Shown here one piece after another: positions 23,670 through 34,936 of a stretch of 64,000 nucleotides of DNA. The notes beneath the pieces were generated by a model. That model was given only the letters and a program-made list of their open reading frames with translations. It made no database searches and was not told the DNA's origin. A program made the translations under genes and the position numbers. The DNA lies in assembly GCA_010094025.1 (NCBI GenBank), contig ML991798.1, positions 62,001 through 126,000 of the forward strand, given 5' to 3'. The first letter of the stretch is position 1. Every line of letters starts with the position of its first letter. Origin of the DNA: Viridothelium virens (lineage: Eukaryota; Ascomycota; Dothideomycetes; Trypetheliales; Trypetheliaceae).

Positions 23670-26600
23670 ATGGGCGACAGGACAGACATGGGGGAAAGTT
23701 CCGGCATGAGCGCCGCAGCCGGTGCAGAGGATGGCCCACCTCATGCTACAGATGCTGCACCAGTTTCTTTTGCTCAGGCCACCGATTCTAGCTTATCGGC
23801 TTTGCAATCTTCTGAGGTGGTGCAGCAGTCACCAACTCCCAAGGAAGTGCCTGCCTTGCCAGAGTCGACTTCTCCCGCTGACTTCGTCGCGGATGAGCCC
23901 GAGTCTCTAACTATGAAGCAGCAATCCACACCGGCTACTGATGCTGCAAACGAATCCGCGAATGGTGCCGCCCCCTATGGAACAAGATCCCGAAATCGCA
24001 CGACTGCGCGCGTGAATTATGCTGAAGAACCAGATATCGATGTGGAGCCCGATTTTACACGAGTCAACAATGTGAACGGTTCCAAGAGGGCGTACTCCTC
24101 CGAGTCTGCCTCGCTCAGTCCCGCTATCGATGAGGACCGTCTATCGCCACCTTCCGCAATGAAGCCAAGTGCGCCACCACCCAGCGATGCTTCCACCTCG
24201 CATCACGCTTCCTCAGGCAAAATACCGGGTACATCGACATTCTCTGCGGTGCCAAATGCGGGGGCTGCTGGAGCCGTGCTCTCCAAGAAACGCAAAGCTG
24301 CTGGCAACCACGGACACCCTCAGGCGACTATCAATGCACCAACACAGCCGAATAGCAAGAAGCCAAAGCCACTACATGTCCACCACGGTCACCATGAAAC
24401 GAGCATGTTGACCTTTGATACCTCCGGGGCTAAACTAACGAATGGTTCTCTTGTTGCTGATGATGGTACTTCCCTGTCCGTTAATGGTAAGTGCAGCCAT
24501 CGCGAAAATTTCTCTGCTGCATACTTGTTATCTCAAACATTTTGCAAGCACTCATTTACGTTTTAAAGCTAAAGCCTTGTTCCACAGAGCATGTCTATCT
24601 TGTTTGCGAACCCCCAGGTGATCCGTACTATCTTGGTAGGATCATGGAGTTCCTTCATGTAAGGTCTGACGACAAGAATTCGCCTGTCGACCGACTTCGC
24701 ATCAACTGGTTCTATCGCCCACGAGACCTACAACGTTATAACGCCGACTCTCGACTCTTGTACATGACGATGCACTCTGATGTTTGTCCCATTACTTCGC
24801 TTCGGGGAAAGTGTACTATCAGGCATCGCAGCGAAATCGACGATGTCGACGAATATAGAAAGAATAAGGACTCATTTTGGTGGAATCAACTTTTTGATCG
24901 ATTTATTCGTCGATGGTACGAATGCATTCCCACAAAACAAATTATCAACGTTCCCGAAAGAGTCAAGAAAGCACTGGACGAGAATTGGAAATTCGTTGCT
25001 GTGGAGATGGGGCGCGTCAAAGAGTTGACAAGCGCTGTCAAAACCTGCAAACGCTGCTCCCAGTATTGTGCTAGGTGAGGCGCACATATCACGCATCCCT
25101 CTAATGTTCTAACAGTGTTGAACAGTCAAGATTCAGTGGAGTGTGCTCTGTGTCGCAACACGTGGCACTTGACATGTGTCCGACCTCCAATTGCGAAAAA
25201 GCCATCGCGAGGATTTGCATGGTCCTGTGCAGCTTGTGCCCTTGCTCAGGAAAAGAAACTGCAAGAACGGCATACACCAGCCGTCGGTGAGGCCACTCAT
25301 GAAGCCGAAGAGGAAGAAATTCCAGAGGAAGAAGAAGAAGAGGCTGGAACGCTCGATAGCACTCGAGGCCCTAGTCCTGACACCACCAGCGCTGCTGTAG
25401 ATGATCATACCGGTACGCAGGCCGAGATTGCTGTCGCCAAAATGTGGCCCGTTCGATATCTGGGGATCCACTGTCGCGTAGAGGATGCGCTGCAATACGA
25501 CGATCGAGCAATCTATCCTCGGGCAAGCTCCCGGCTAGGTCCGCGCCACCAGGCGAACGTTAACGTGTGGCACGGGCACCGTGTCGAGTTTGTCAAGCCC
25601 GCAGATATTAAAAAGCGCTACGTCAAGACGAATAGCCACAAGAAAGATGCGAAGCTCTCAAAAGAGACTGTAGCAGCTCTGGAGGCTGACCGAGAGATGA
25701 AAGCAAAGAGGCCGAAATGGGTCATGGACGAACCTATCGGCTACGTGCATCGTGGAGAGCAATATCCAAACAACGACCCAAAAAATACAGCGCAGCTCAG
25801 ATTCAGCATGAATGCCCATTCTTCACGAGGTGAAGATGATTGCCCTCCGCCGACCGAGCCCGAGAACCGAGAGGAAGTCGTTGAAAGCTATATGAAACGT
25901 GCACGTCAGCTTGCCAAAGATGTAGGCGTCAAGGAGTACTCGACAAACTTCCTTGACAAGGCACTGCAACTATTGATGGAGAACAACTATGATGCTGAAC
26001 TTGCCCTGCAGAAGTTGAAAAAGGTAGATAGGGTCAAAGATCTGAAGGAGCCAGAGCTGAACAAGGAAGAGCTCAAGAAGTTCGAAGATGGAGTTGCAAA
26101 ATATGGGTCTGAACACCGCCTGATCCGATTTCATATGAAGACATCTCGGCCTCTCTCGGAGATCATTCGCTTTTATTACATGTGGAAAAAGACACCAAAA
26201 GGTCGTGAGATCTGGGGCTCCTATGACGGCCGGAAAGGTGTCAGGAAAAGAATGGAGACAGATGCTCAAGCTAGACTCGTCGATGACGTTGCCGACTCTC
26301 ATGACGATTCTGCTTTTGACGGCGAAAAGGCCATGAAACAAAAGCGGGGTTTCGAGTGCAAGTTTTGCAAGACACACAAATCGCGTCAGTGGCGCCGAGC
26401 ACCTGGGGTCGCTCCTGGATCTATGGTCCTTGCTGATCCCAAAGGAAGTAGCAAAGACAAGTCCAACCAGCTAGTGGTTGGACTTTGTCAGCGCTGTGCC
26501 ATGCTCTGGCGCAAGTACGCCGTCAAGTGGGAAAACTTGGAAGAAATCCAGAAGAAACTCAACCAGACTAGCGGTGGAAGGGCATGGAAGCGCAAATACG

Positions 26601-28933
26601 ATGAAGAGTTACTCAATGAATTGGCGGCAGTCAACGAGGCGGGCAAGCAGAGCTCTCCTGACCTCTCTGATACATCAGCTGTGAATGGTGTCTCCATGGA
26701 GCCAGCGAAAAAGAAGAACAAGATGACCACCGATAAGGACGCAGCGGCAGCACCTTCTGTTATCAAACCGCCCAAGGAGAAACCGGCTCCTCCACCGCGG
26801 CCGCCTACACCGCCCCTTGTACCAGAGCAACCAAGATTCAAGGACCTATGGTGCGCAGTCTGCTACGAAATGTCCGGGCCGGATACGAAATATAGGTGCT
26901 CCAGTTGCGCCATGACAGTTCATCGCAGCTGTTATGGTATTACCGAGCAAAGAAATGCCGATCGCTGGATCTGCGATACTTGCCAAAATGACAGGAATCC
27001 CGTTGCCTCGACAGTAAGTAACATCAGTGCAACATTCCGCATGGAACTAACACTCGTGCAGGAGTACGTCTGCCGGTTATGTCCCATCTACAGAACCGAG
27101 CAAGATCTTGTTGCACCTCCGAAACAGTCGCACAAGAAGAAGACTGACCGCGAAAGGGAGAAAGAGCGCCTGGAGAAAGAGCTTGCAGACAAACTTCGTG
27201 CGGACTACAGACGTGATCAACAAAAAGCAGGCAAACCTGTTGAACCGCGAGAGCCGTTGAAGCAGACACACCAGAACAATTGGGTGCATGTCACATGTGC
27301 GACATGGATGCCAGAGCTCAAGTTCAGCAACGCAAAGGCCCTGGAGAAGGTTGAAGGCTTCAATTCCATTCCGCTAATGCGCTTTGAACAACAGTGCAAG
27401 GTGTGTGCGACAAACAACGGCGCATGCATCTCTTGTCATAAGTGTCATTCCATGTTCCACGTCGAGTGTGCTCATCAACACGGTTATTGGTTCAGCTTCG
27501 ACGTCCAACCCGTCAAGGGTAGCCGGAAAGATGCTGTCACCTCCGTTACCCTCAAAGGTGAAACTGGGTTTGTTAATCCTGTCGCGTGGTGCGACACTTG
27601 CATTAAAGGCAAGGACTTCAAGACTGGCCAGATTCACAGCATCCACGATTCCGAGGAGGACGTTACCACGGGGAACACTACAAATGCCCTACAAATCTAC
27701 GTTCAAAACTTCAAGCAGGCAGACCTTGCTCTGACTGGTACGGTACGTAAGGCTAGTCTGGTCTATCAATCTGCCAAGGCTCTTCCTCAGCCACCTCTCG
27801 CCAGCCATTCAGACAGACGGGTATCGACCGCGACGGCTCGAGGTGCCAGACATTCGATAGGCGGGCGGAGCGTGTCTGAGGCCGCAAACATTAGGTCTGA
27901 AGACGTTGATGGGGTTACAGAGTCTCCCCGGTCAGCTAGTCCGGATGTGCTGTCAGACCGCCGTTGCGTGTCGTGCAGAGTCAATGTCAGCCCGAAGTGG
28001 TGGAAAGCAGGCCTGATGCCAAAGGTTGACAGCCGTGCTAAGGCCGAAGCCCGCGACGTGCAAATGGTCAATGGCGTGCAAGAAATGAATGGAAGAGTCA
28101 ATGGAGAGGAGGAGGGTAAAGTGGAAGCAATGGCCACCACTGCTACGGCTGCCTTGATTGACTCGGGTGTCGTAAAACACTCGGATGATTATCTCTGCCA
28201 CAAATGCTATTTCCGACGGAAACGCGGTGAGCCAACGCCACCTCCACGAGAGGAGAAGCCACCAGAACCCATCCCCGATCCTTTCGCAGACCAGGCGCCG
28301 CCACCGCGTCCACTACTACGCCAAGACCACTTCCCATGGATAACACATCCGCCTGGCGGTGCCACTGCCGGTCCACCTCCCATTTCCGCACCTGGCTGGA
28401 TGCTTGCTCAGCCCCCACATACTCAAACCCCACCAGGTCTTGCTAATGGGAATGGGCCTGGTCTAGGCCCAGCGAACTATCCCGGCCCTGGACGCCATCC
28501 CTATGCGCATCCCATCTCATCTCCTCACCACATTCCTCAAGTCAACGGTCACACCACACCTTCCCTCCAAATGCCCAACGGTATCCATTCGACCCATTCC
28601 CACAACCGTCCCCCCCCACTTCAACCTCCTACAACGACTTCGAGCAACGCTCCTGCACCTCATTCGTCGCAACATTCCCCTCCCAGCCTATCCTCGGCGA
28701 ACGGCGTTCATAGCAACTCTCCGCACAGTTATGGGTTGCAAAGCCCTCAGCGAGCAACGCACAGTCCGTTTGGGCTGCCACCGCAAGGGTACGTACCCAC
28801 GAGTAACGCTCCTTCTGGCGCGAGTCCGCACGGCGGAAGGAGGCCGAGCACACCAGGGCAAACCGGGGTCGTAAATGGCGCGGGAAGTCAGGGGGCGAGC
28901 GCGAGTCCAAATCTGAGGAATTTATTGCATTGA
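23670..28933 (+). CDS. SNT2: Snt2-type chromatin protein: BAH, PHD, SANT, extended PHD and GATA-like zinc fingers
   Basis: Chromatin reader of the Snt2 family; in yeast Snt2 works with Ecm5 and the Rpd3 deacetylase in stress responses, and it has a RING-like ubiquitin ligase activity. The model has four exons (23670-24486, 24588-25074, 25126-27013, 27062-28933) and encodes 1687 residues. The order is: disordered N-terminus (1-270); BAH domain (about 273-400, EHVYLVCEPPGDPYYLGRIM); PHD1 (about 425-470); a second conserved block around AKMWPVRYLGIHCRVEDA; SANT (FHMKTSRPLSEIIRFYYMWK); GATA-like finger (about 843, CKFCKTHKSRQWRR); PHD2 (about 1009); extended PHD (about 1065-1245); C-terminal C-x2-C finger pair (about 1365-1430); Pro-rich tail. 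Intron 27014-27061 is 48 bp with no stop in frame, so its retention would not break the protein. Confidence 0.92.
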
Positions 28934-29828
28934 AAAGGGGGGCTGAGGAGCAAAAGATCCCGTAGTTCATCTGAAGAGGATTGGATAAGTGTTATGTACG
29001 GATTCTTGGGCTTGGAATGAATCTGAGAAACACACCATGTTTATGCGACTGCGTGGAGGATAACACTTGGGATAGATCTCACTGTCGCGGCGCGGCCCGA
29101 TGCAGCACCAACAGGTCCATATCTAAGTACGATACCTTGCGAAAGAGCCTTGAAGGATGATTTGGTCGGTCAAGGGACACGAAATGCCTGGAATTGTATC
29201 GCCGGTGCCCCATACTATTCGCTGCCATTGAGCAGCTCGTGCGGCGGAATTGCGGGAAGATGGGAATGTGATGTCGCACTCTGGTCGTTGTTCTAGATGA
29301 GGTAAACACCTCGCATCCGAATTGTTGGAAATGTAATGGATTCCAGATGTTCACTCCACGCTACCGAAGTGTCGTTCACAAGAGTTGAGAACCCATCAAT
29401 ATTGGCTGTTGAGCTGGAAGCTAAGTAACATATAGATAATTAGATATCAAACCGTAGTCTGTCTAGTCAGCTATCGAATACAGACCAAGTGCCGATGCAC
29501 TACTAAGGGTACATATACTCCGCCGATCTTTGCGATGCTCGACCTTAAATCTAGTAGGAACATTTTATCCGCATGTGCGGCATCAATTCTAGCCACAGAA
29601 ATGCATCTGTCCATCCGCATTGGGTGGGATATTAGTCAGGGTTGAAGTGTCTCACAGTGTTTGACGGTGCAGTGATGCCTGAAAGCTTAATGTGATAGGT
29701 ATGACCAAGGCACCTTCACGTTACACACCATCAAAGTTTCTTTGAGGTGCACCTTGACCGCACAATCCCAAGCTCCATAGGATTTGGATCCCCGTTTCTC
29801 TCTGTCAGGTCCGGCTGACAACTCCATC
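28934..29828. other. Intergenic SNT2 to 2OG-oxygenase gene
   Basis: About 0.9 kb holding the SNT2 3' end and the promoter of the next gene. No supported gene. Confidence 0.45.
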
Positions 29829-31410
29829 ATGGCGAGCACGCTTCGAGCAATGTCAGAGACAAAGCTGCTCAATGAACTGAGCTCTAGCCTCAAAGACAAA
29901 GCAACCACCGCCACCTTTGCATGTGGCGGCACCATTCCAATCGCGAAGGTCAAGGTGCCCGGATCACCGCTGAAGACCGGGGATAAGCGCAAGTCAGAAT
30001 TCAGTAGTGGCAGTGACTCTCCTTCGGTGGCTAAGGATCTTCCCCATAGAGAAGAGATTAAGCCAGTTGACATCCGTTGGGATTCGACAGGTTTGAAGGC
30101 TGGCACCAAAATCACCTTTCCTGCACAGACGCCTTTCGATTCAGAGTCCTTCCACCAGCTCCTGAGCGATTGTGAGCCCGCGAGCTTTGGCCAGAGGGGT
30201 AAAGACGTTCTGGATGAAACCTATCGCAAGGCAGGCAAACTAGAGAAAGACGCATTCATGACGGACTTTTGTCCATATGTGACGGGAATCATTGATGTGA
30301 TCGCCCAGGTCTTGCTTCCGAGTATTGCTGGAACTCCTCAGTTGCGTGGTGTGCGAGCAGAGCGTTATAACTTGAATGTACGTCTTTCTTCGGAGACCAC
30401 CATGAAGGGAGGCCTTCAAGCTGATCGAAGTCTATAGATCTATTCAGGTCCTTCAGGGAAATTCCGAGCCCATATCGACACTCCTCGCTCGGACATGCAA
30501 TTTGGATCGCTGGTTGTATGTCTACCATGTGTTCATCAAGGTACGGTCATTTATTGCACGATCTCGCCATCAACGGACTGAAAGAAATATGTTCAAGGTG
30601 GAGCTCTTCTTGTGCGCCACAAAGGAAACACGATGGAGTTCGACTGGAGCGGAAATGAGAGCGAGTCCGAACCGGCCATTAAGTGGGCTGCTTTCTACAG
30701 CGACTGCGAGCACGAAATTCTTGAGGTCAAATCTGGGCATCGTATCACCATCACATACAATCTCTACGTCACCCACGGCGCGGGCATGCTAGCCGGACGT
30801 TCTCTCCCTATGGACCCTAAACAGCTTCCTTTGTATTGCATGGTCAATGAGACTCTTAAAATTCCTAGTTTCATGTCTCGAGGTATGTTCTACCGCCTGC
30901 ACACTCTGCATCGGTTGCTCACACACACACACACACACACAATCAGGCGGTATACTCGGTATTCATCTTAGTCACTTCTACCCTTTTGCCACTGAGAACG
31001 CTCACAAAGACTTTCCGTATTGTCTCAAAGGAGTCGATATGGCGGTCTTCGAGGCCTTTCACGCACTCGGTCTCCAAGCAAAGCTCTGCTCGGTAATGAT
31101 TCCTGACGAAGAAGAATACTATGACGAAGAGGGCGCGTCAAATCTAGAGTTTGTCAATGACGGCCTACACCCTTTTCGAGTGGCCGAAGAGGAATATGGC
31201 GATTCAGTCGGCCCGGGCGACGAAGAGGTCTTGACTGACCATTTTCCACATAAGGTATATCGGGACATCCACTGGCTGACAAAGATGACCTACGAGGAGA
31301 TGGCGGTTGTATTTTTGTCAAACGGAAACGTCCCGTGTTTAGAGTGGAGATATGCCTGTGCAGCCCTCTTGGTCCATGTTCCAGCAACAGCAGACCGCGA
31401 AATCGAGTGA
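29829..31410 (+). CDS. 2-oxoglutarate/Fe(II) oxygenase-like protein (prolyl 4-hydroxylase-type fold)
   Basis: The model has four exons (29829-30377, 30438-30540, 30598-30882, 30947-31410) and encodes 466 residues, starting MASTLRAMSETKLLNELSSS. Splicing yields YNLNIYSGPSGKFRAHIDTP with an H-x-D pair at His195/Asp197. A second His at 256 (YSDCEHEILEV) and Arg266 (SGHRITITYNLY) sit ten residues apart, the spacing used by prolyl 4-hydroxylases for the third iron ligand and the 2OG-binding basic residue. GGALLVRHKG forms the strand between them. The family is common in fungi and mostly uncharacterised; substrate unknown. Introns are 30378-30437, 30541-30597 and 30883-30946; the last ends in a CA repeat instead of a polypyrimidine tract. 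The C-terminal 150 residues are acidic, with no known domain. Confidence 0.85.
30920..30941. repeat. CA microsatellite inside an intron, next to the acceptor
   Basis: About 11 CA units lie directly upstream of the aatcag acceptor of the third intron of the oxygenase-like gene. Length changes would move the branch region relative to the 3' splice site. Confidence 0.9.
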
Positions 31411-31720
31411 TCATGGTTGGGATCGAAATTTCTCCTTAGTCTAAACAGACTATTCAAAGCGGACCTGTCGTAGTAAAGAGGTAACGTCATCCGTAATACG
31501 GATTCAAGCTTATCCAGCGTTACAAATTTCGCCGATATGCCTACATGCTGATATACCGACATGCAATATGTTCTTCGGCCCACTTAGATAGCGGTAATAG
31601 CTCCATATTGACCCACTCAAGCTTCTAAACCAGTATGAATCTGATGGCAAGTGCGAATAATGAAGAATAGCTCAGCCAGCGCTCATCTAGAAGAGTAGAG
31701 CTATAAGGACGTGCTGTTAG

Positions 31721-31728
31721 TATATAAG
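31721..31728 (+). promoter_or_regulatory. TATA-like box
   Basis: TATATAAG lies 81 bp upstream of an ATG at 31802, a sensible distance for a promoter. No other gene is near on this strand. Confidence 0.35.
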
Positions 31729-31801
31729 ACTATTAAAACCCCTCTCACAGTCGGTACAAACTTATTACTTTCATGCAAGTCTTCCTGAGGACTCATTTAC
31801 G

Positions 31802-32107
31802 ATGTTCTACACGAGTTATTCAGATGAACTACTTCATCTGATAAGTGTTTATATGTGTAAGTTTAACTTTGATTCTTTTCCTTTGTCCTTTTCCTTCCTT
31901 TTTCAAGTTTGGAGATTCACGACGCTAAATCCACCGGATGAATGCATGCAGATTCATGTGTGCCATATGCAACAAGAAGAGAAGGATGCGAAAGAAGAAT
32001 TGGGCCACGGAGGGATCTGCGAAGATCCTCTGATTAATTTCTATCCCGCCCTACGTATAGACAAGGGCAGGTTGCGTAATGGAATGAGAAAGCGCTACGC
32101 AATCTAG
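31802..32107 (+). CDS. Doubtful small ORF, 101 codons
   Basis: An ATG at 31802 (MFYTSYSDELLHLISVYMCK) opens a frame to 32107. A perfect gtaagt donor at about 31858 and a ttcaag acceptor after a pyrimidine-rich tract suggest an intron instead, in which case the spliced frame would end after about 24 codons. The TATA-like box upstream is the main support for transcription here. No family is recognised. Confidence 0.22.
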   Translation: MFYTSYSDELLHLISVYMCKFNFDSFPLSFSFLFQVWRFTTLNPPDECMQIHVCHMQQEEKDAKEELGHGGICEDPLINFYPALRIDKGRLRNGMRKRYAI

Positions 32108-32333
32108 ACGCATAAATATCTGTCTAGCAGAGATTGAGTTCTAGACTACGCAAAGACAGATCCAGGCTATGTCCATGAAAGATATGCCTGCATAACAAAC
32201 TTCAAGGTGCTGAATTCTGTCCTCTCCCTCACGAATACCCAATCTTATCCCTCACCGAGAAGTATCTATATCCCTTCCTATTTGCCCTTACAGCCGATCC
32301 TTTCCCGTTCCCACTTTCCATCTTCAGACACTC

Positions 32334-33098
32334 TCAAGCATCAAGATTCGGCCCGGTTGGTGGCATCCCTACCCTTGTTGCGCTGCCGGGCGCTTTCCAC
32401 CCATCATCTCGCAGGCCATCAGGAATTGCACTCACCATAGTCGTCGTGACCGCCATTCCGCTCCCAAGTGTCTGGGTCATTGCCGCCGTAACGTAACCAT
32501 TTGCATCAGTCAAGTCATCTACGACGGTACGGATGGTGGCGGTACGGAAGGTCGGATAGAAGCTGACTGGTACCACAACAGCAGTAGGTTGGTAGATTGT
32601 GGTAGTGTAGTAGGCGGTTGGAGAGGAGAGGCCGGGAACAAAGATGGTGCTGTTGGCGATGGCGTTATCTGTGGAAGAATGGTCGCAGGGTGCAGTGTTG
32701 GAGGTCATGTTTGGCATTTCGGTAGAGGCTGCGAGGAAGGAGCTGGATACGGATCCAGTGGAGGAGGACTCCATGCCAACAGTACCGGTGACCGAAGAGG
32801 CGGCTCCCATTGGAAATACGGTAGAGAAGGTTGTCCTCGTTATGGACGTTGTTGAGGTGACTAAGTTTGGGACAGAAGACATGTTCGATAGCCCCATCAT
32901 CGTCTTGGTTAATGTAGAGATTGTCGTATTAGAAGTGACATTCAGGATTGAAGAGGTGTCCAGTCCAAAAGGGATGCTATCGGTGTTGGATTCGCGCAGT
33001 ACGGAATTGAGCCTGCGATATGGACGAGCAGGGCTACTAGAAATTTGCTGCGCGAGCAGTGCGCTGAAAATAAATGATAGGAAAACACCGTTAAACAT
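32334..33098 (-). CDS. Secreted Ser/Thr-rich protein, unknown function
   Basis: A single-exon frame of 254 codons from the ATG at 33098. Residues 1-21 (MFNGVFLSFIFSALLAQQIS) look like a signal peptide. The rest is dominated by Ser and Thr (for example SNTTISTLTKTMMGLSNMSS) with several N-x-S/T sequons and few charges, as in heavily O-glycosylated wall or extracellular proteins. A YYTTTIYQPTAVVVPVSF segment resembles repeats seen in fungal wall proteins. No GPI-anchor signal is visible at the C-terminus. A gtgagt sequence about 30 codons before the stop could be a donor for an unseen last exon, which might supply such a tail. Function cannot be assigned. Confidence 0.6.
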   Translation of the reverse strand: MFNGVFLSFIFSALLAQQISSSPARPYRRLNSVLRESNTDSIPFGLDTSSILNVTSNTTISTLTKTMMGLSNMSSVPNLVTSTTSITRTTFSTVFPMGAASSVTGTVGMESSSTGSVSSSFLAASTEMPNMTSNTAPCDHSSTDNAIANSTIFVPGLSSPTAYYTTTIYQPTAVVVPVSFYPTFRTATIRTVVDDLTDANGYVTAAMTQTLGSGMAVTTTMVSAIPDGLRDDGWKAPGSATRVGMPPTGPNLDA

Positions 33099-34227
33099 TG
33101 GAATGAATGTCTATGTCTCACTAAAGTGAACAAAAACAGAGAAAGAATTCTGAAGTGAAGCGGACCGAGTTCAAAGCAAATGCAAGTTGGATTTGAGAAG
33201 GGGTAAGAAGGTCTCGTTTAATAACATCCCAGGTTAAGGACTCAGGAGCAGCGAAGATGACTGATTGATTGTGACCCTGTTCTTCATCCTGAACTCAGTA
33301 TACTACAGCATAACCGAGCCCAAATCCTTGACTAAAATATGGATTGATTGTGAGCTAGTCTATGTCATTACTGATGACGATTTGTAGACTTCCCATTCAC
33401 GGCATAACTTGACAATCGCAAACGACAAGGTGCATGTAAGAGCGCGCTTGATTAGTTGCCATTTGACCGATGCCGGCGTCCAGATAATTGATCAAACAGA
33501 TACTTTGCGAACGTAGTCGAATTGCAGAACGTTCCCATTAGATATGGCAACCACCAGCAGAGTTGTTGTTGTGGTGACTCACGAGCTGATTGTATTCCCA
33601 AGAGAAGTCTTGAAATGGATAACTGTAGATGAGTGGCGGAGCGGGATCATCTTGGTGAATGAAATAGTTAAGGCGTGGTCAAGTCACGAAGCGTACCAAT
33701 CATGATAAGGTTACATCTCGGCGCCAAAAGAGTTCCATTTCAACCTCCCATCACGGGACGGTTGACAATCCCTGGAAGCCTGACAGAAGTGTCATATGTG
33801 CCACATCCCTGTAAACCTTACATCATGACTGGATTTGTACATTCGCAATCAACCCGTACCCCCACCAGAGCGAACGTCGCAGCCTCGATAGACGAACTAA
33901 TCTTGGGAGGACGTCGGTAGTCTCAAGTCATGATGTGGTCGTAATACCTTGCGGTCAAGCTCGTGAGGTAGGAGTCAGGGAGGATCGTCAATGTAGCAAG
34001 AGTCGATGTTCGCCAATCTTGATTCAAGGCTTCGGTGATGTGGTGTGGACCTGGAGCAACACTTGGAATTGAATGACTTACAATTTGCAGGGTTTCCTTT
34101 TTCGCTTCTCCCCCTTTCGTCTTACAATAGGTAAATTAACTTCTCTGAACGGGCCAAGGTATATGCACCATTGAGGAACCGGGTTCGAAAAACGCTTGAA
34201 TATAAAACGTCTTTCAGAAGCTGTTTC

Positions 34228-34499
34228 CCGCTTGATGTATTTGTGACTGCTGTGTGGCTACCTTACCGCGGAGGGGGGGGGGGCTCAACTGGTAATCAAT
34301 ACAATGTTATTTCAACTTTACTGTTATGACCTTATTGGCCCATGTTAACGCCGCCTTAACATAGGCCAACACGGTCATAACAGTAAAATTGAGATAACAT
34401 TGTGTTGATTACCAGTTGAGGAACCCCCCAAGCGCGGTTAGGTACGTGCAAGCCATCTAGAGCCCATCGTGGAGGATGATGGACTCCGTCGCAAGCTCG
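34228..34499. mobile_element. Fold-back (palindromic) element with flank, left copy
   Basis: A G run (34273-34283) is followed by ctcaactggtaatcaa, whose inverse ttgattaccagttgag ends at 34420, followed by a C run. The whole 137 bp core (34284-34420) is one imperfect inverted repeat with a loop near CGCCGCC, so it could fold into a long hairpin. It has no coding capacity. The structure suggests a non-autonomous MITE or fold-back element. The same unit plus flanks occurs at 34600-34871. Differences between copies are mostly C/T or G/A. The contig ends inside this copy. Confidence 0.6.
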
Positions 34500-34599
34500 N
34501 NNNNNNNNNNNNNNNNNNNNNNNNNNNNNNNNNNNNNNNNNNNNNNNNNNNNNNNNNNNNNNNNNNNNNNNNNNNNNNNNNNNNNNNNNNNNNNNNNNN
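34500..34599. other. Assembly gap (100 N)
   Basis: Exactly 100 undetermined bases, a conventional scaffold-gap size. Both gap edges lie in near-identical sequence of about 272 bp, so the break was most likely caused by the repeat. Real gap length is unknown. Confidence 0.98.
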
Positions 34600-34871
34600 C
34601 CGCTTGATGTATTTGTGACTGCTGTGTGGCTACGGGGGGGGGGGGGGGGGGGTTCCTCAACTGGTAATCAATACAATGTTACTTCGACTTTACTGTTGTG
34701 ACCTTATTGGCCCAGTTTAACGCCGCCTTAACATAGGCCAACACGGTCATAACAGTAAAGTCGAAATAACATTGTCTTGATTACCAGTTGAGGAACCCCC
34801 CAAGCGCGGTTAGGTACGTGCAAGCCATCTAGAGCCCATCGTGGAGGATGATGGACTCCGTCGCAAGCTCG
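34600..34871. mobile_element. Fold-back (palindromic) element with flank, right copy
   Basis: A G run (34634-34652) leads into ttcctcaactggtaatcaa (34653-34671), matched by its exact inverse at 34777-34795, then a C run. The arms pair along most of their length. This copy has TTCC next to the G run, which the left copy lacks, and the left copy has an extra CTTACCGCGGA before its G run. The sequence downstream (caagcgcggttaggtacgtg) is shared by both copies, so the duplicated block is larger than the element itself. Confidence 0.6.
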
Positions 34872-34877
34872 GGGGTA

Positions 34878-34936
34878 TCGTGGGACCTACGATGGGGGGC
34901 CTACGATGGGGGGCCCACGATGGGGGGCCCCCCCAA
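34878..34936. repeat. Tandem array of about 15-bp ACGATGGGGGGCC units
   Basis: Three near-perfect units follow the right fold-back copy: cctacgatggggggcctacg and so on, ending in a C run. The G and C runs make it prone to misassembly and secondary structure. Confidence 0.8.

Larger units (their letters stand above)
31411..32333. other. Intergenic with a weak small-gene candidate
   Basis: About 0.9 kb. It contains a TATA-like box at 31721 and an ATG frame at 31802, both listed separately. Nothing else is supported. Confidence 0.4.

Noticed and set aside
34180-34200. GGTTCGAAA near 34190 as a tRNA B box
   Set aside because: No matching A box or cloverleaf stems could be seen around it. No other tRNA-like box pair was found in the window by eye.
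34284-34420. Fold-back element as a mimp
   Set aside because: The termini do not resemble the CAGTGGGRTGCAAWAAG type end of mimps.
34457-34660. Minus-strand frame running through the N gap
   Set aside because: It consists largely of undetermined residues and is an artefact of the gap.
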